Shown here one piece after another: positions 19,494-29,318 of a DNA stretch of 64,000 nt (the stretch's first letter is position 1; every line of letters begins with the position of its first letter). The translations under genes and the position numbers were made by a program. This DNA is from Candidatus Nanopelagicus hibericus (GTDB lineage: Bacteria; Actinomycetota; Actinomycetes; Nanopelagicales; Nanopelagicaceae), in assembly GCF_002288005.1 (NCBI RefSeq), contig NZ_CP016771.1, positions 558,001-622,000 of the forward strand, in the 5' to 3' direction. A model generated the notes under the pieces. That model did not search any database, was not told the origin of the DNA, and saw only the letters and a program-made list of their open reading frames with translations.

Positions 19494-20693
19494 ATGTTTC
19501 CCCGTGGTCGAAAACTTCTACTAGGTGTAGCTGGTGGAATTTCTGCTTATAAATCCTGTGACTTATTACGCCGCTTGCAAGAACAAGGGTTCGTAGTCGA
19601 TGTAGTGCCAACTAGTGCTAGTTTAAATTTTGTTGGTAAAGCCACCTGGGAGGCACTCTCTGGCCGCAAAGTTCTTACAGATTTATGGAGTGAAGTCGAA
19701 TCTGTACCACATATTTCAATGGCAAAAGCCAATGATCTTATTATTATAGCCCCAGCAACTGCAGACCTTATTGCCAAACTGGCATCTGGTAGAGCTGATG
19801 ATTTACTGACAAATATTGTGTTGGCATCAACAGCGCCAAAGATTTTAGTACCAGCGATGCACACTGAGATGTGGCTAAATTCGGCAACGGTAGAGAATGT
19901 TGAAATCTTGCGAAAACGGGGATTTGTTGTAATAGATCCTGATGAAGGACGTATGACTGGATCTGATGTTGGAGTAGGTCGTTACCCAGAGACTGGAAGA
20001 ATAATTACTGAGATAGACAAGGTTAGTGTCCAAACTGCTGATCTTATTGGAAAAAAGATATTAATTACCGCAGGCGGCACTCGAGAACCAATTGATCCGA
20101 TTCGATTTATTGGTAATCGATCATCTGGCAAACAGGGCTTTGCACTGGCCATGGCAGCGGCTAGTAGGGGTGCGCAGGTGCATTTGGTTATCGCTAACTC
20201 AGATCTACCAAATATTGATGGAATCACTACCACAGTATGTGAAACCGCTGAAGAAATGGCAGCAATTTTAAATCTGGAATTTCCACATTGTGATGCATTG
20301 ATAATGAGCGCAGCGGTTGCCGATGCCAAAGTATTAAATTATTCAGAAGGCAAAATCAGGAAAGAAGCACTGGACAAAGTTGAGTTGGCAAAGAACCCTG
20401 ATATCTTGAAATCACTCGCTCAAATCAAACGCTCAGGACAGGTTGTAGTGGGATTCGCTGCTGAGACGTTCACCAGCTTGGATGCACTGCAAAAAAGTGG
20501 TCATGAAAAATTAAGCAGTAAGAATTTGGATTTGATATATGTAAATGATGTCTCGGATGGGGCCATTTTTGGGCAGGAAAAGACAAAAGGAATTATCATT
20601 GACAAGTTCAGCAACGTGATTAAAGTTCCAGAAATAAGTAAGGACACGCTCGCTGATATATTGCTTGACCAATTAGTACATAAGTTAGGTTAA
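19494..20693 (+). CDS. coaBC: bifunctional phosphopantothenoylcysteine decarboxylase / phosphopantothenate-cysteine ligase
   Basis: CoaBC performs two successive steps of coenzyme A synthesis. The N-terminal CoaC flavoprotein domain (residues 1-180) shows [18 protein letters not shown], the catalytic His in [11 protein letters not shown] and a PAMHTEMW motif, where PAMN is more common. The C-terminal CoaB domain (from about 185) shows [25 protein letters not shown] and the lysine-containing KIRKE. The length of 399 residues is normal. It is 4 nt from metK. Confidence 0.94.
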   Translation: MFPRGRKLLLGVAGGISAYKSCDLLRRLQEQGFVVDVVPTSASLNFVGKATWEALSGRKVLTDLWSEVESVPHISMAKANDLIIIAPATADLIAKLASGRADDLLTNIVLASTAPKILVPAMHTEMWLNSATVENVEILRKRGFVVIDPDEGRMTGSDVGVGRYPETGRIITEIDKVSVQTADLIGKKILITAGGTREPIDPIRFIGNRSSGKQGFALAMAAASRGAQVHLVIANSDLPNIDGITTTVCETAEEMAAILNLEFPHCDALIMSAAVADAKVLNYSEGKIRKEALDKVELAKNPDILKSLAQIKRSGQVVVGFAAETFTSLDALQKSGHEKLSSKNLDLIYVNDVSDGAIFGQEKTKGIIIDKFSNVIKVPEISKDTLADILLDQLVHKLG

Positions 20694-20697
20694 TCCA

Positions 20698-21888
20698 ATG
20701 AAGAATAGATTATTTACCTCCGAATCAGTCACTGAAGGACATCCAGACAAGATTGCAGATCAAATTTCAGACGCAATTTTGGATTCCCTTTTATCGCAAG
20801 ATGCGAAAAGTCGTGTTGCTGTTGAGACTTTAATAACCACTGGACAGGTACATGTTGCTGGGGAGGTTACAACCAATGGTTACGCAGATGTCATGAGTAT
20901 CGTTCGAGATACGGTTTTAGAAATTGGATATGACTCATCAGATAAAGGTTTCGACGGGAATAGTTGTGGCGTATCTATATCGATTGGTCAGCAATCTCAG
21001 GATATAGCTCAAGGTGTTGATGATGCGTTTGAAAGTCGGGTTTCAGCCTCAGCCGATCCTTTAGATCTACAAGGAGCCGGTGATCAAGGATTGATGTTCG
21101 GCTATGCATCTAACGAGACTCCGGAACTAATGCCATTACCAATTTCCTTAGCTCATAAATTAGCTCAACAACTTACAAAAGTTAGAAAAGACGGCACATT
21201 GCCATATCTTCGCCCAGATGGAAAAACACAGGTGACTATCGAATATCAGGGGGATAAGGCGGTGGGGTTAAACACGGTAGTTATTTCATCCCAACACGCT
21301 CCTGAAATTGATTTAGAAAAGAAGTTAGCTCCCGAAATTAAAAAGTTTGTGATTGATCCAATTATTAAAGATTTATCAATAGATATTTCATCGGTGAAAT
21401 TACTGATTAATCCAACTGGGCGATTTGTAATTGGTGGACCAATGGGAGATGCTGGTTTAACAGGCCGAAAGATAATTGTGGATACATATGGGGGAATGGC
21501 CAGGCACGGCGGTGGCGCTTTTTCTGGTAAAGATCCCTCAAAAGTGGATCGTTCAGCTGCTTATGCAATGCGTTGGGTGGCAAAAAATGTAGTTGCTGCT
21601 GGTCTTGCAGATAGATGTGAAGTACAGGTTGCATATGCCATAGGTAAGGCGCAACCGGTGGGATTATTTGTAGAAACCTTTGGTACTGAAAAATTTGATT
21701 TAGCAAAAATCGCAAATGCGGTGAAAGAGGTATTTGATTTGCGTCCGGCAGCGATAATTCGTGATTTAAATTTACTGCGCCCCATTTACGGTAAAACTGC
21801 TGCTTATGGTCATTTTGGTCGTGAATTACCGGATTTCACTTGGGAAAAAACTGATCGTGCTGCCGCACTTAAGGCGTTAGTTAAGTAA
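20698..21888 (+). CDS. metK: S-adenosylmethionine synthetase
   Basis: MetK forms S-adenosylmethionine from methionine and ATP. Signatures [16 protein letters not shown] (near residue 15), [12 protein letters not shown] and [19 protein letters not shown] are intact and the 396-residue length is typical. There is only a 4-nt gap to coaBC, so no room for a SAM riboswitch. It supplies the cofactor for trmI and rsmB in this window and uses methionine from metH. Confidence 0.97.
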   Translation: MKNRLFTSESVTEGHPDKIADQISDAILDSLLSQDAKSRVAVETLITTGQVHVAGEVTTNGYADVMSIVRDTVLEIGYDSSDKGFDGNSCGVSISIGQQSQDIAQGVDDAFESRVSASADPLDLQGAGDQGLMFGYASNETPELMPLPISLAHKLAQQLTKVRKDGTLPYLRPDGKTQVTIEYQGDKAVGLNTVVISSQHAPEIDLEKKLAPEIKKFVIDPIIKDLSIDISSVKLLINPTGRFVIGGPMGDAGLTGRKIIVDTYGGMARHGGGAFSGKDPSKVDRSAAYAMRWVAKNVVAAGLADRCEVQVAYAIGKAQPVGLFVETFGTEKFDLAKIANAVKEVFDLRPAAIIRDLNLLRPIYGKTAAYGHFGRELPDFTWEKTDRAAALKALVK

Positions 21889-21891
21889 TCA

Positions 21892-23796
21892 GTGGCCGCT
21901 CCACTTAAACTAAAGCGACAAAGCTCTCCAAAAGTAGTTAGGCAAGATCTTTCAGTCGCACAAGAATTGCCGATTGCTGCAGTCCTAGTAGATACTCCAG
22001 TTTCGCACTTAGAAGGTGTTTACGATTATCTTGTACCAGAATCACTTCACGCCTCTGCAACTATTGGGACAAAGGCAATAGTTGAATTTGGCAACACCAC
22101 CACTGAGGGATTGATTGTCGCGCGAAAAAAGAGTAGTGATAAGCAGAAAAACATGAAAACTATTACAAGATTGAATTCACCGAGTGGTTTAGTGAGCCTG
22201 AGTGTAATCAAACATATTGAAGCGGTGAGAGATCGATTTGGAGGTGGCATTTGGAATATCATTAAGTCAGCTATCCCGGCAAGAGTTATTAAAGAAGAGA
22301 GTTTTCAACGGAGTTCAGCATCTTCCATTAATTTCCCCGAATACGATTCACCAAGACTGAGGGAGTTAGTTGGTCGCGCAGATTACGATCAAATACGAAA
22401 TTCCAAAAAAATCAAATGGGCGCTAAGTTTTCCAATCGGCATCAAGCCTGAACTGTTCCTAACTGAATTTATTAAGGTTCGAGCTCAAATCAATCAAGTG
22501 CTATTGATCGTTCCAGATGAAAAAGATTTGACCAATTATTTAGCGCAGTTATCCAAGTATTTTGGAGATGAGGTGATTGAACTTGGATCGCATTTAAGTA
22601 AAAATCTCCGATATCGAAATTATCTGAAAGCTGCTTTTCAATCCAAGAGAGTGATAATTGCTTCAAGAAGTGGCGCTTTTACCGAATTGGAATCAAACTC
22701 AACTGTAATAGTTTTGTCAGATTTGGATGAATCACACTATGAACAGCACGCACCCGGATGGAATACCAGGGATGTTTGCCTACTCCGAGACAGTAGCACC
22801 TCTATAGTTTTCGCCTCGGTCTCGCATTCTTTGGAGATAGCTAGATTAGTTGAGATTGGTTGGCTGGAAAGCAAAATATACGAGAATAAATCCGCTATCA
22901 AGATTGTAAGTGCCAATGATAACCATTCTTCCATTCTCACAATTAAGAAGGGTTTAGATCAGGGCAATGTGCTGGTATCTGTATCTGAGAAAGGCTATGC
23001 AAATCTTTTTCTATGTACCAAATGTCGTAATACCGCGAATTGTGAATGTGGAGGTAAATTGCAAATCGCTGCTCAACCTAGGATTCCTAGCTGCTATCTT
23101 TGTCAAAAAATTTACAAGAATTGGCAATGTATTTATTGTGGGGACTCTAGGCCGTTTGTAATTGCCAGAGGCATCGACAGAACTGCAGAGGAGATTGGTA
23201 GAGCCTTACCCAAGAAATCCATTCTGGTATCTTCAGGTAACAAACAATTAAGAAATTTGCCTAAGGGCAACCATGTAGTAATTGCTACTGCTGGGTCTGA
23301 ACCAAATGAAACATTTGCAGCAGTTGTGATGTTAGATGGTGAAAAGATATTCAATCGTCCTTCCCTTAGGGCTGAGGAGATGGCAAAATTCTCTTGGTTT
23401 AATTTATTAAGCAAAGCAAAACCAAGCTCCGAGGTTTTTCTTTCGTTACCAAACCATCATCCAGCAGTTCAGGCAATATTGCGGGGTCAATCAAGGCATG
23501 GCGTATCAGAAGATTTAATCAATAGAGAGAAAGCCAAGTTGCCTCCTTTCTACAGAATCGCGGTAGTGATCGGAGAAAAATTGGAAATTTCGAAGTTTTC
23601 TGAAAACTTGAAAAATAGTTATAGTTTTGAAGTTACCGGACCTACATCTATTAATGGGATGCAGAGCAAACTTCTGATACGTGCTACTTTGCAACAGGGA
23701 TCGATGTTGGTGGACCTATTAGATGACATTACGAAGATCCAGGGAGTTAAGGGGAGAAAAATCTTCAATATTAGGTTCGATCCATTTGATCTATAA
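21892..23796 (+). CDS. priA: PriA-like primosomal protein, helicase motifs degenerate
   Basis: The order and domain plan fit primosomal protein N'. The N-terminal DNA-binding domain (VDTPVSHLEGVYDYLVPE) is followed by a helicase-like core and an eight-cysteine zinc region (residues 374-416: CTKC, CEC, CYLC, CIYC). The Walker A loop is missing: where GxGKT is expected the sequence reads FPIGIKPELF. The Walker B box is altered to SDLDESH. Loss of these motifs is known for actinobacterial PriA homologues, so ATP-driven unwinding is unlikely and a structural loader role is inferred. The GTG start lies 3 nt after metK. Confidence 0.86.
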   Translation: MAAPLKLKRQSSPKVVRQDLSVAQELPIAAVLVDTPVSHLEGVYDYLVPESLHASATIGTKAIVEFGNTTTEGLIVARKKSSDKQKNMKTITRLNSPSGLVSLSVIKHIEAVRDRFGGGIWNIIKSAIPARVIKEESFQRSSASSINFPEYDSPRLRELVGRADYDQIRNSKKIKWALSFPIGIKPELFLTEFIKVRAQINQVLLIVPDEKDLTNYLAQLSKYFGDEVIELGSHLSKNLRYRNYLKAAFQSKRVIIASRSGAFTELESNSTVIVLSDLDESHYEQHAPGWNTRDVCLLRDSSTSIVFASVSHSLEIARLVEIGWLESKIYENKSAIKIVSANDNHSSILTIKKGLDQGNVLVSVSEKGYANLFLCTKCRNTANCECGGKLQIAAQPRIPSCYLCQKIYKNWQCIYCGDSRPFVIARGIDRTAEEIGRALPKKSILVSSGNKQLRNLPKGNHVVIATAGSEPNETFAAVVMLDGEKIFNRPSLRAEEMAKFSWFNLLSKAKPSSEVFLSLPNHHPAVQAILRGQSRHGVSEDLINREKAKLPPFYRIAVVIGEKLEISKFSENLKNSYSFEVTGPTSINGMQSKLLIRATLQQGSMLVDLLDDITKIQGVKGRKIFNIRFDPFDL

Positions 23797-23812
23797 CCTT
23801 TAGTACTTAAAG

Positions 23813-23818
23813 TATCAT
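23813..23818 (+). promoter_or_regulatory. -10 hexamer (TATCAT) of def
   Basis: TATCAT ends six bases before the def ATG, giving the leaderless spacing. It could let def-fmt-rsmB-rpe be transcribed apart from the upstream superoperon. Confidence 0.45.
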
Positions 23819-23824
23819 TGCCTT

Positions 23825-24385
23825 ATGGCTATACAACCAATTAGATTATTTGGAGACCCAGTTTTGGTCACACCAGCATCTGTCGTTATCGATTTTGACA
23901 AAGAACTTCGTCAGTTGGTTGCCGATCTGACCGAAACTATGCAAGCAGCCCCTGGTGCCGGTTTAGCAGCTCCACAAATTGGCGTGCCTTTAAGGGTGTT
24001 TGTTTGGGATATTAATGACGAGCTAGGTCATCTGATTAATCCATCACTGGATCTAGGTAGTGAGATGCAAGAAGGAGAAGAGGGGTGTCTTTCATTTCCA
24101 AATCTTGTTTATGAAACTCCTCGCGCATTCAAGGTTGTTGCAAAAGGGTTTAATATGCATGGTGAACCAGTGATTATCGAAGGAACCGAGTTGCTCGCCA
24201 GATGCTTGCAACATGAGACGGATCATCTTGATGGTGTCCTATTTATTGATCGAATGACATCGCAACAGCGTAAAATTGCTATGAAGGAAATTCGAGAATC
24301 GGAATGGTTTGGACTTGCGTCGGCAAATGGACAACTACCGAATATTAAAATTTCACCTCATTCCACTTTTGGACTGGGTTTGTAA
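23825..24385 (+). CDS. def: peptide deformylase
   Basis: Def removes the N-formyl group from nascent proteins. All three family motifs are present: GAGLAAPQIG (near residue 40), EEGCLSFPN with the metal-binding Cys, and QHETDHLDG with two metal-binding His and the catalytic Glu. The third motif has Thr in HETDH where HEIDH or HExDH is usual. The length is 186 residues. It is paired with fmt, its functional counterpart. Confidence 0.97.
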   Translation: MAIQPIRLFGDPVLVTPASVVIDFDKELRQLVADLTETMQAAPGAGLAAPQIGVPLRVFVWDINDELGHLINPSLDLGSEMQEGEEGCLSFPNLVYETPRAFKVVAKGFNMHGEPVIIEGTELLARCLQHETDHLDGVLFIDRMTSQQRKIAMKEIRESEWFGLASANGQLPNIKISPHSTFGLGL

Positions 24386-24388
24386 GAG

Positions 24389-25309
24389 TTGAAGATAATC
24401 ATTGCGTCATCTTCTCGGGTTGCAATTCCAATTATTTTAGAGTTAGAGGGCTCTACAAAACACCAGTTGTCTGCAGTAATAACCAACCCTGATAAAGCAA
24501 CTGGCCGAGGCCAATTACTTGAGCCAAATGAGTTGGCCGCCTGGTGTCAAGAAAAAAAGTTGAAGGTATTTAAACCAGAAAATACAAAAGAGTTATCGCA
24601 GATGGTTTCTGATGGGGGAGCAGATCTGGCAATCACCATCGCTTATGGCCACTTAATTCCTGAGGAGTTGTTACAGGTGACAAAATATGGCTGGTTAAAT
24701 GTTCATTTTTCGCTATTGCCCAAATGGCGTGGCGCTGCGCCAGTGCAACATTCAATTCTTCATGGCGAGAAATTGACCGGTATTACTATTTTTAAATTAG
24801 ACAGAGGTATGGATTCTGGTCCAATCTATTTAAAAGAATCGGTGAATATCTCTGATTCGGACTCTACGGATAGTTTGCTGGAGCTTATGAGTGTTATTGG
24901 TGCAAAGCTTGCTTTTGATGCGATCAAACTTGTCGAGCAGGGAGTGGTTCCTACTCCTCAAGAACTAGTTGGCGTGACTTTCGCGCCTAAATTTAGTAAA
25001 GAGGATGGAAAGTTGAATTGGAATCTCGAGGTAGGCACTCTTTTTAATCGCTATCGAGCATTGTCACAAAATCCTGGAGTATGGAGCAACCTAGGGCAGA
25101 CGCGGATTAAGATAGATGCAATGCGAATCTCATACACCTCGCATGTAATCAAGCCTGGTGAACTACTAATTCATCAAGAGAAGATGCTTGTTGGGGCTAA
25201 GAATGGTGTTATTGAAATTGAACGTTTAACTCCAGCAGGTCGAAATCAGATGAGTGCTGCCGAGTTTGTGCGTGGATTACCACAGAAGAGTGGATTAACT
25301 CTTGGCTAA
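24389..25309 (+). CDS. fmt: methionyl-tRNA formyltransferase
   Basis: Fmt formylates initiator Met-tRNA using 10-formyl-tetrahydrofolate. The formyl-folate binding signature HFSLLPKWRGAAPVQHSI (near residue 108) contains the catalytic His-x-Ser/Leu-Leu-Pro block, and the C-terminal domain fits the tRNA-binding OB-like fold. The start is TTG 24389, three bases after the def stop. The end overlaps rsmB by 8 nt. Confidence 0.95.
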   Translation: MKIIIASSSRVAIPIILELEGSTKHQLSAVITNPDKATGRGQLLEPNELAAWCQEKKLKVFKPENTKELSQMVSDGGADLAITIAYGHLIPEELLQVTKYGWLNVHFSLLPKWRGAAPVQHSILHGEKLTGITIFKLDRGMDSGPIYLKESVNISDSDSTDSLLELMSVIGAKLAFDAIKLVEQGVVPTPQELVGVTFAPKFSKEDGKLNWNLEVGTLFNRYRALSQNPGVWSNLGQTRIKIDAMRISYTSHVIKPGELLIHQEKMLVGAKNGVIEIERLTPAGRNQMSAAEFVRGLPQKSGLTLG

Positions 25310-26630
25310 GCCTAATCCAGCTCCCTCGAGGCTGGTTGCATATGAGCTAATTACCCAGGTAAATCGCCAAGGTGCCTATGCAAATTTAAGGCTTCCTGAA
25401 TTGTTGCTTAAGACGAAAATGAATCTAGCCGATAGAGCCTTCACGACAGAATTGGCATATGGCACCTTACGGATGCAAGCACGGCATGATTACATTGCGT
25501 CAAAATTCATAGATAGAACTTTTGCCGAGTTAGATGAAAAAATTGTTGATCTTTTGCGAATGGGTATACACCAAATAACCCAGATGCGGGTTGCAGATCA
25601 CGCTGCAGTTTCAGAAACCGTTGAAGTAGCTAAATTAGTAGCAGGTGAATCAAAAGCTTCCTATGTAAATGCTATCCTGCGTAAGGTATCTGCAAACTCA
25701 AATGATCTTTTAGAAATTAAAGATTTTACAACTTTGCGCAGATTGTCAATTCAATATAGTCACCCTGAATGGATAATTTCCTCTTTTTTTGATCAGATGA
25801 AGGATTGGGCAGAGGTAGAACTTTTTCTTGCAGCAAACAACAATCCGGCAACTCCCGATGTTGTAGCCTGGCCGGGAAAATCGAGTACAGATGAACTTCT
25901 CACTCTCGGTGCAACTCCAATACCTGGATTTGTTAATGGAGTGAATCTTCCAGGGATTCCAATGGATTTTTCGCCAATTGTTGAACGTCGAGCTGGAGTG
26001 CAAGATCGTGGCTCTCAACTGGTTGTAGAGAATTTCTTAGCATCCTTTAAGCCCGGTTTATCATGGCTTGATATGTGCGCTGGGCCAGGAGGAAAAGCTG
26101 CTTATCTTTTTAATTCTCTTTTAAGCATGGATAAATCTGCAACCTTTTTAGCTAACGAGCCCACCTCTCACCGCGCCGAACTGGTAAAACGGGTGGTCAA
26201 TAATCAGCAGGTTGTCTCATTTGATGCCACCGTAGCCAATAATTTTAATCAAAAATTTGATCGAATTTTAATAGATGCTCCCTGCACCGGATTAGGTGCG
26301 CTTCGCAGGCGACCAGAGGCTCGGTGGCGCAAATCGTTGCAAGATCTAAAGGAGCTGGTGCTACTACAAAAACAATTACTGGCCAGCGCTTATCAACTGT
26401 TGTCACCCAATGGCGTTATCGCCTATGTAACATGCTCACCACATTTAGCTGAAACTAAAGGGCAAGTGATCGATTTCCTATCAGCTCATTCTGATATGAA
26501 GATGTTGCCTATGGGCAAGCTGGAATTAGCACATAAAGAAGGAGTTTTATCTGATGGCACCGTCCAGCTTTGGACCCACCATAATCAGAGCGATGCTATG
26601 TTCATGGCAATGTTTGAAAAAGTCGGATAA
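25302..26630 (+). CDS. rsmB: 16S rRNA (cytosine-967-C5)-methyltransferase RsmB
   Basis: RsmB (Sun/Fmu) methylates C967 of 16S rRNA using SAM. The N-terminal NusB-like domain (residues 5-140) is followed by the SAM-binding motif DMCAGPGGKAAYL. The two catalytic cysteines appear in DAPCTGLGALRRRPEARW and YVTCSPHLAETKGQV. The protein is 442 residues. It starts at TTG 25302 within the end of fmt. def-fmt-rsmB is a classic translation-linked cluster. Confidence 0.93.
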   Translation: MAKPNPAPSRLVAYELITQVNRQGAYANLRLPELLLKTKMNLADRAFTTELAYGTLRMQARHDYIASKFIDRTFAELDEKIVDLLRMGIHQITQMRVADHAAVSETVEVAKLVAGESKASYVNAILRKVSANSNDLLEIKDFTTLRRLSIQYSHPEWIISSFFDQMKDWAEVELFLAANNNPATPDVVAWPGKSSTDELLTLGATPIPGFVNGVNLPGIPMDFSPIVERRAGVQDRGSQLVVENFLASFKPGLSWLDMCAGPGGKAAYLFNSLLSMDKSATFLANEPTSHRAELVKRVVNNQQVVSFDATVANNFNQKFDRILIDAPCTGLGALRRRPEARWRKSLQDLKELVLLQKQLLASAYQLLSPNGVIAYVTCSPHLAETKGQVIDFLSAHSDMKMLPMGKLELAHKEGVLSDGTVQLWTHHNQSDAMFMAMFEKVG

Positions 26631-26638
26631 GGACCAAT

Positions 26639-27316
26639 ATGGCTAACAAAGTTTTTATCGCACCAAGTATTTTGAACGCCAATTTTGATGATTTGGAAAA
26701 AGAAATTGGAAAGATATCAGCTGTTGCTGACTTGCTTCACCTAGATATTATGGATAACAAGTTTGTCCCGAACTTCACCTTTGACATAAAGCGTGCGTTT
26801 GAAATTATTGGATTTTCAAAGTTGCCAGTTGATGCGCATTTGATGATTGAGGACCCAGATTCTATTGCGCCTAAATATGCTCAAAATGGTTGTAGTTCTG
26901 TCACCTTTCATTTGGAAGCAGCTCAAAATGTCTTGCGTACTATTGAAGATATCAAGTCCAATGGCGTAAAGGTAGGTATTGCAATCAAGCCCGCGACCAA
27001 ATTTTCAGAGGTCGAACCATTCATTGAAATGATTGATATGTTGTTGATAATGACTGTGGAACCTGGTTTTGGTGGTCAATCATTCATGCATGATCAGATA
27101 CCTAAAGTGGCTATGGCTCGTAAACGTATTGAACAAATGCTGGATTCAAAACCGTTATTGCAGATTGATGGTGGGGTTTCTCTGGAGACTATTGCAGAAG
27201 CAGCTTCGGCCGGTGCAAACTGTTTTGTTGCCGGCAGCGCTGTTTACAAATCTTCGGATCCTGCGGGTATGGTTGAGCAACTACGTGAAAAAGCTCAAAC
27301 TAACTTCTCTGGCTAA
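26639..27316 (+). CDS. rpe: ribulose-phosphate 3-epimerase
   Basis: Rpe interconverts ribulose 5-phosphate and xylulose 5-phosphate in the pentose phosphate pathway. The TIM barrel shows APSILNANF, the metal-binding HLDIMDNKFVPN, VEPGFGGQSF and the phosphate-binding IDGGVSLETI. The length, 225 residues, is normal. It closes the plus-strand run and overlaps the convergent serB by 4 nt, leaving no space for a separate terminator. Confidence 0.96.
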   Translation: MANKVFIAPSILNANFDDLEKEIGKISAVADLLHLDIMDNKFVPNFTFDIKRAFEIIGFSKLPVDAHLMIEDPDSIAPKYAQNGCSSVTFHLEAAQNVLRTIEDIKSNGVKVGIAIKPATKFSEVEPFIEMIDMLLIMTVEPGFGGQSFMHDQIPKVAMARKRIEQMLDSKPLLQIDGGVSLETIAEAASAGANCFVAGSAVYKSSDPAGMVEQLREKAQTNFSG

Positions 27317-28485
27317 CTACTTATCCCCATCAGCAGCAAGAGCGTAGAAAGATCATTATTGCTTATTGTTGTCGCAGCTGCGGCTGCTACCTTCGGTTTG
27401 GCATTAAATGCTACCCCTAGTCCAGCAGACTCGATCATATCCAGATCATTCGCTCCATCGCCTACAGCAACGGTTTGATTCATTGAGACATTTTCTGATT
27501 TAGCAAACTCAGAAAGTGCGTCCGCTTTGGCTTTACGATCGACAACCTGACCAATTACTGCTCCAGTAAGTTTGCCACCTTTGATTTCAAGGATATTTGC
27601 TCGATAAAAATCTAGCTTCAAAGACTTTAGCAATGGTTCAATGACATTTATAAATCCACCTGAAACCACGCCAACTTTATGTCCTTGCTCATGTAGTCTC
27701 TCGATTAATCGTTCTGCTCCAGGAGTAAGAGTGATTTCTTGGCGAACCTTTTCAAGTACCGTTGAATCAAGCCCTGCTAGTAATTGGACTCGCTGCACCA
27801 GAGCTTGAGTGAAATCCAATTCACCAGTCATCGCTTTAGTAGTTATCTGTGAGACAACTTCTGCTTTTCCAGCATGTTGTGCCAAAAGATCAATCACCTC
27901 TTGCTGAATCAATGTGGAATCCATATCCAGCAGAATTATTCGTTTTGCGGCACGCGACAATCCTCCAGGCTCAACTGCCAAATCAATTCGATGCTTTACA
28001 GCAACAGTTGCTAACGCCCTTTGAACACTTTTAATAGATTCATTTGGAATAGTTAGATCTAGTTCTATAGCAATATTTGGTAGTGTTGCCGTCCGCTTTA
28101 TCGCCGTAATATTTCCACCCAATGATGCAATCTCTGAAGCCACTGATGCTAAACCTGTTGGTTTTATTCCGTCTCCAACCATAACCACACGAAGAGTTTC
28201 AGCGCCTGTTTTTGCATCATCATGTTGCACAAAATCAACAGCGATATCTAGGCCGATCTCATCTTGGAGCAAAGCTAAATCATCGGAGATTGCCTGCGCA
28301 TGATCAGGATCAAGTGAAATAAGCACGGTCAAAAGCAAACGATCTCTAATAACTAATTGCTCAATATCGATAATCTTTATCGTGAATTGAGAGAGAGTCT
28401 GCATCAACCTCTGAGTTATTCCAGGACGATCTTGACCTGAAACCAGAATCAAGCCAGAGAACTTGGGGACATTTTTATTCGGCAT
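27313..28485 (-). CDS. serB: phosphoserine phosphatase with N-terminal ACT domains
   Basis: SerB dephosphorylates phosphoserine, the last step of serine synthesis. The N-terminal half (residues 8-165) holds two ACT-type regulatory regions (VSGQDRPGITQRLMQTL and VMVGDGIKPTGLASVASEI). The C-terminal HAD domain has DMDSTLIQQEVIDLLA (nucleophile Asp), SGGF and GDGANDLDMI. This layout matches the actinobacterial SerB2 form, where serine inhibits through ACT domains. The serine it makes could feed the glycine cleavage system. Confidence 0.95.
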   Translation of the reverse strand: MPNKNVPKFSGLILVSGQDRPGITQRLMQTLSQFTIKIIDIEQLVIRDRLLLTVLISLDPDHAQAISDDLALLQDEIGLDIAVDFVQHDDAKTGAETLRVVMVGDGIKPTGLASVASEIASLGGNITAIKRTATLPNIAIELDLTIPNESIKSVQRALATVAVKHRIDLAVEPGGLSRAAKRIILLDMDSTLIQQEVIDLLAQHAGKAEVVSQITTKAMTGELDFTQALVQRVQLLAGLDSTVLEKVRQEITLTPGAERLIERLHEQGHKVGVVSGGFINVIEPLLKSLKLDFYRANILEIKGGKLTGAVIGQVVDRKAKADALSEFAKSENVSMNQTVAVGDGANDLDMIESAGLGVAFNAKPKVAAAAATTISNNDLSTLLLLMGISS

Positions 28486-28491
28486 TGGCTC

Positions 28492-28497
28492 AGATTA
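28492..28497 (-). promoter_or_regulatory. -10 hexamer (TAATCT) of serB
   Basis: On the minus strand TAATCT is followed by six bases and the serB ATG. This is the leaderless spacing seen at other unit heads. It lies in a short divergent region shared with the ABC ATPase gene. Confidence 0.45.
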
Positions 28498-28521
28498 ACC
28501 ATAAGTAGGCGCAAGGGGCGG

Positions 28522-28527
28522 TATCTT
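28522..28527 (+). promoter_or_regulatory. candidate -10 hexamer (TATCTT) of the ABC ATPase gene
   Basis: TATCTT ends eight bases before the ATG at 28536. The spacing would place the transcript start within a base or two of the start codon. Confidence 0.35.
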
Positions 28528-28535
28528 TCACTCCT

Positions 28536-29318
28536 ATGAGCGCAATATTGGAGTTATCGAATATCAGCGTTCGCAGGGGAGATCGAGTAATACTTGGTCC
28601 CCTTGATTGGCAAGTATTAGATGGTCAACGCTGGGTAGTACTTGGTCCAAATGGTGCTGGTAAGACCACATTGCTGCAGATATGTTCCTCTTTGATACAT
28701 CCAACAACCGGTGAAATTAAAATACTTGGCACCACTCTCGGCAGAGTCGATGTTTTTGAATTGCGCACGCGAATTGGTTTAACCTCATCCGCACTTGTGG
28801 AGCAGCTACCTGCAGATGAGCTTGTTATGGATGTAGTCCTTACCGCAGCCTACGCAATGTTGGGTAGATGGCAGGAAAAATATGATTTATGGGATGAATC
28901 AAGGGCAATGGCGTTGCTAACTGCACTAGGAGTACGCGAATTGGGTACTCGAACCTTTGGCTCACTAAGTGATGGCGAAAAAAAGCGGGTACAAATAGCC
29001 CGGGCATTAATGGCGGATCCCGAATTATTGCTGCTAGATGAACCAGCCTCATCGCTTGATCTAGGTGGCCGGGAGGATTTGTTAAAACGAATTGAAGTTT
29101 TTGCTAAAGACCCATTAGCCCCGGCCACAGTAATTGTTACCCATCATATTGAGGAGATTCCAGCTGGGACTACCCATGCACTTTTACTCAAAGATGGCTT
29201 ATGTGTTTCGCAAGGGGAGGTTGAGCAAGTGATTACTAATGCCAACTTATCCGCTGCCTATGGAATATCAATTTCTGTCTCAGTAGAAGGTGGTCGGTTC
29301 TTCGCTCGTGCCCGTTGA
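28536..29318 (+). CDS. ABC transporter-type ATP-binding protein (YlmA-like)
   Basis: A single ABC ATPase domain of 260 residues. Walker A GPNGAGKTTLL, signature LSDGEKKRVQIARAL (a variant of LSGGQ) and Walker B LLLLDEPASSLDL are intact, with the H-loop in VTHHIEEIP. No permease or binding-protein gene lies beside it, so its transport partner is unknown, and it may act alone like other orphan YlmA/ModF-like ATPases. It overlaps ung, an arrangement with no obvious functional link. Confidence 0.88.
   Translation: MSAILELSNISVRRGDRVILGPLDWQVLDGQRWVVLGPNGAGKTTLLQICSSLIHPTTGEIKILGTTLGRVDVFELRTRIGLTSSALVEQLPADELVMDVVLTAAYAMLGRWQEKYDLWDESRAMALLTALGVRELGTRTFGSLSDGEKKRVQIARALMADPELLLLDEPASSLDLGGREDLLKRIEVFAKDPLAPATVIVTHHIEEIPAGTTHALLLKDGLCVSQGEVEQVITNANLSAAYGISISVSVEGGRFFARAR

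Noticed and set aside
20694-20697. Possible SAM riboswitch before metK
   Set aside because: Only 4 nt separate coaBC and metK.
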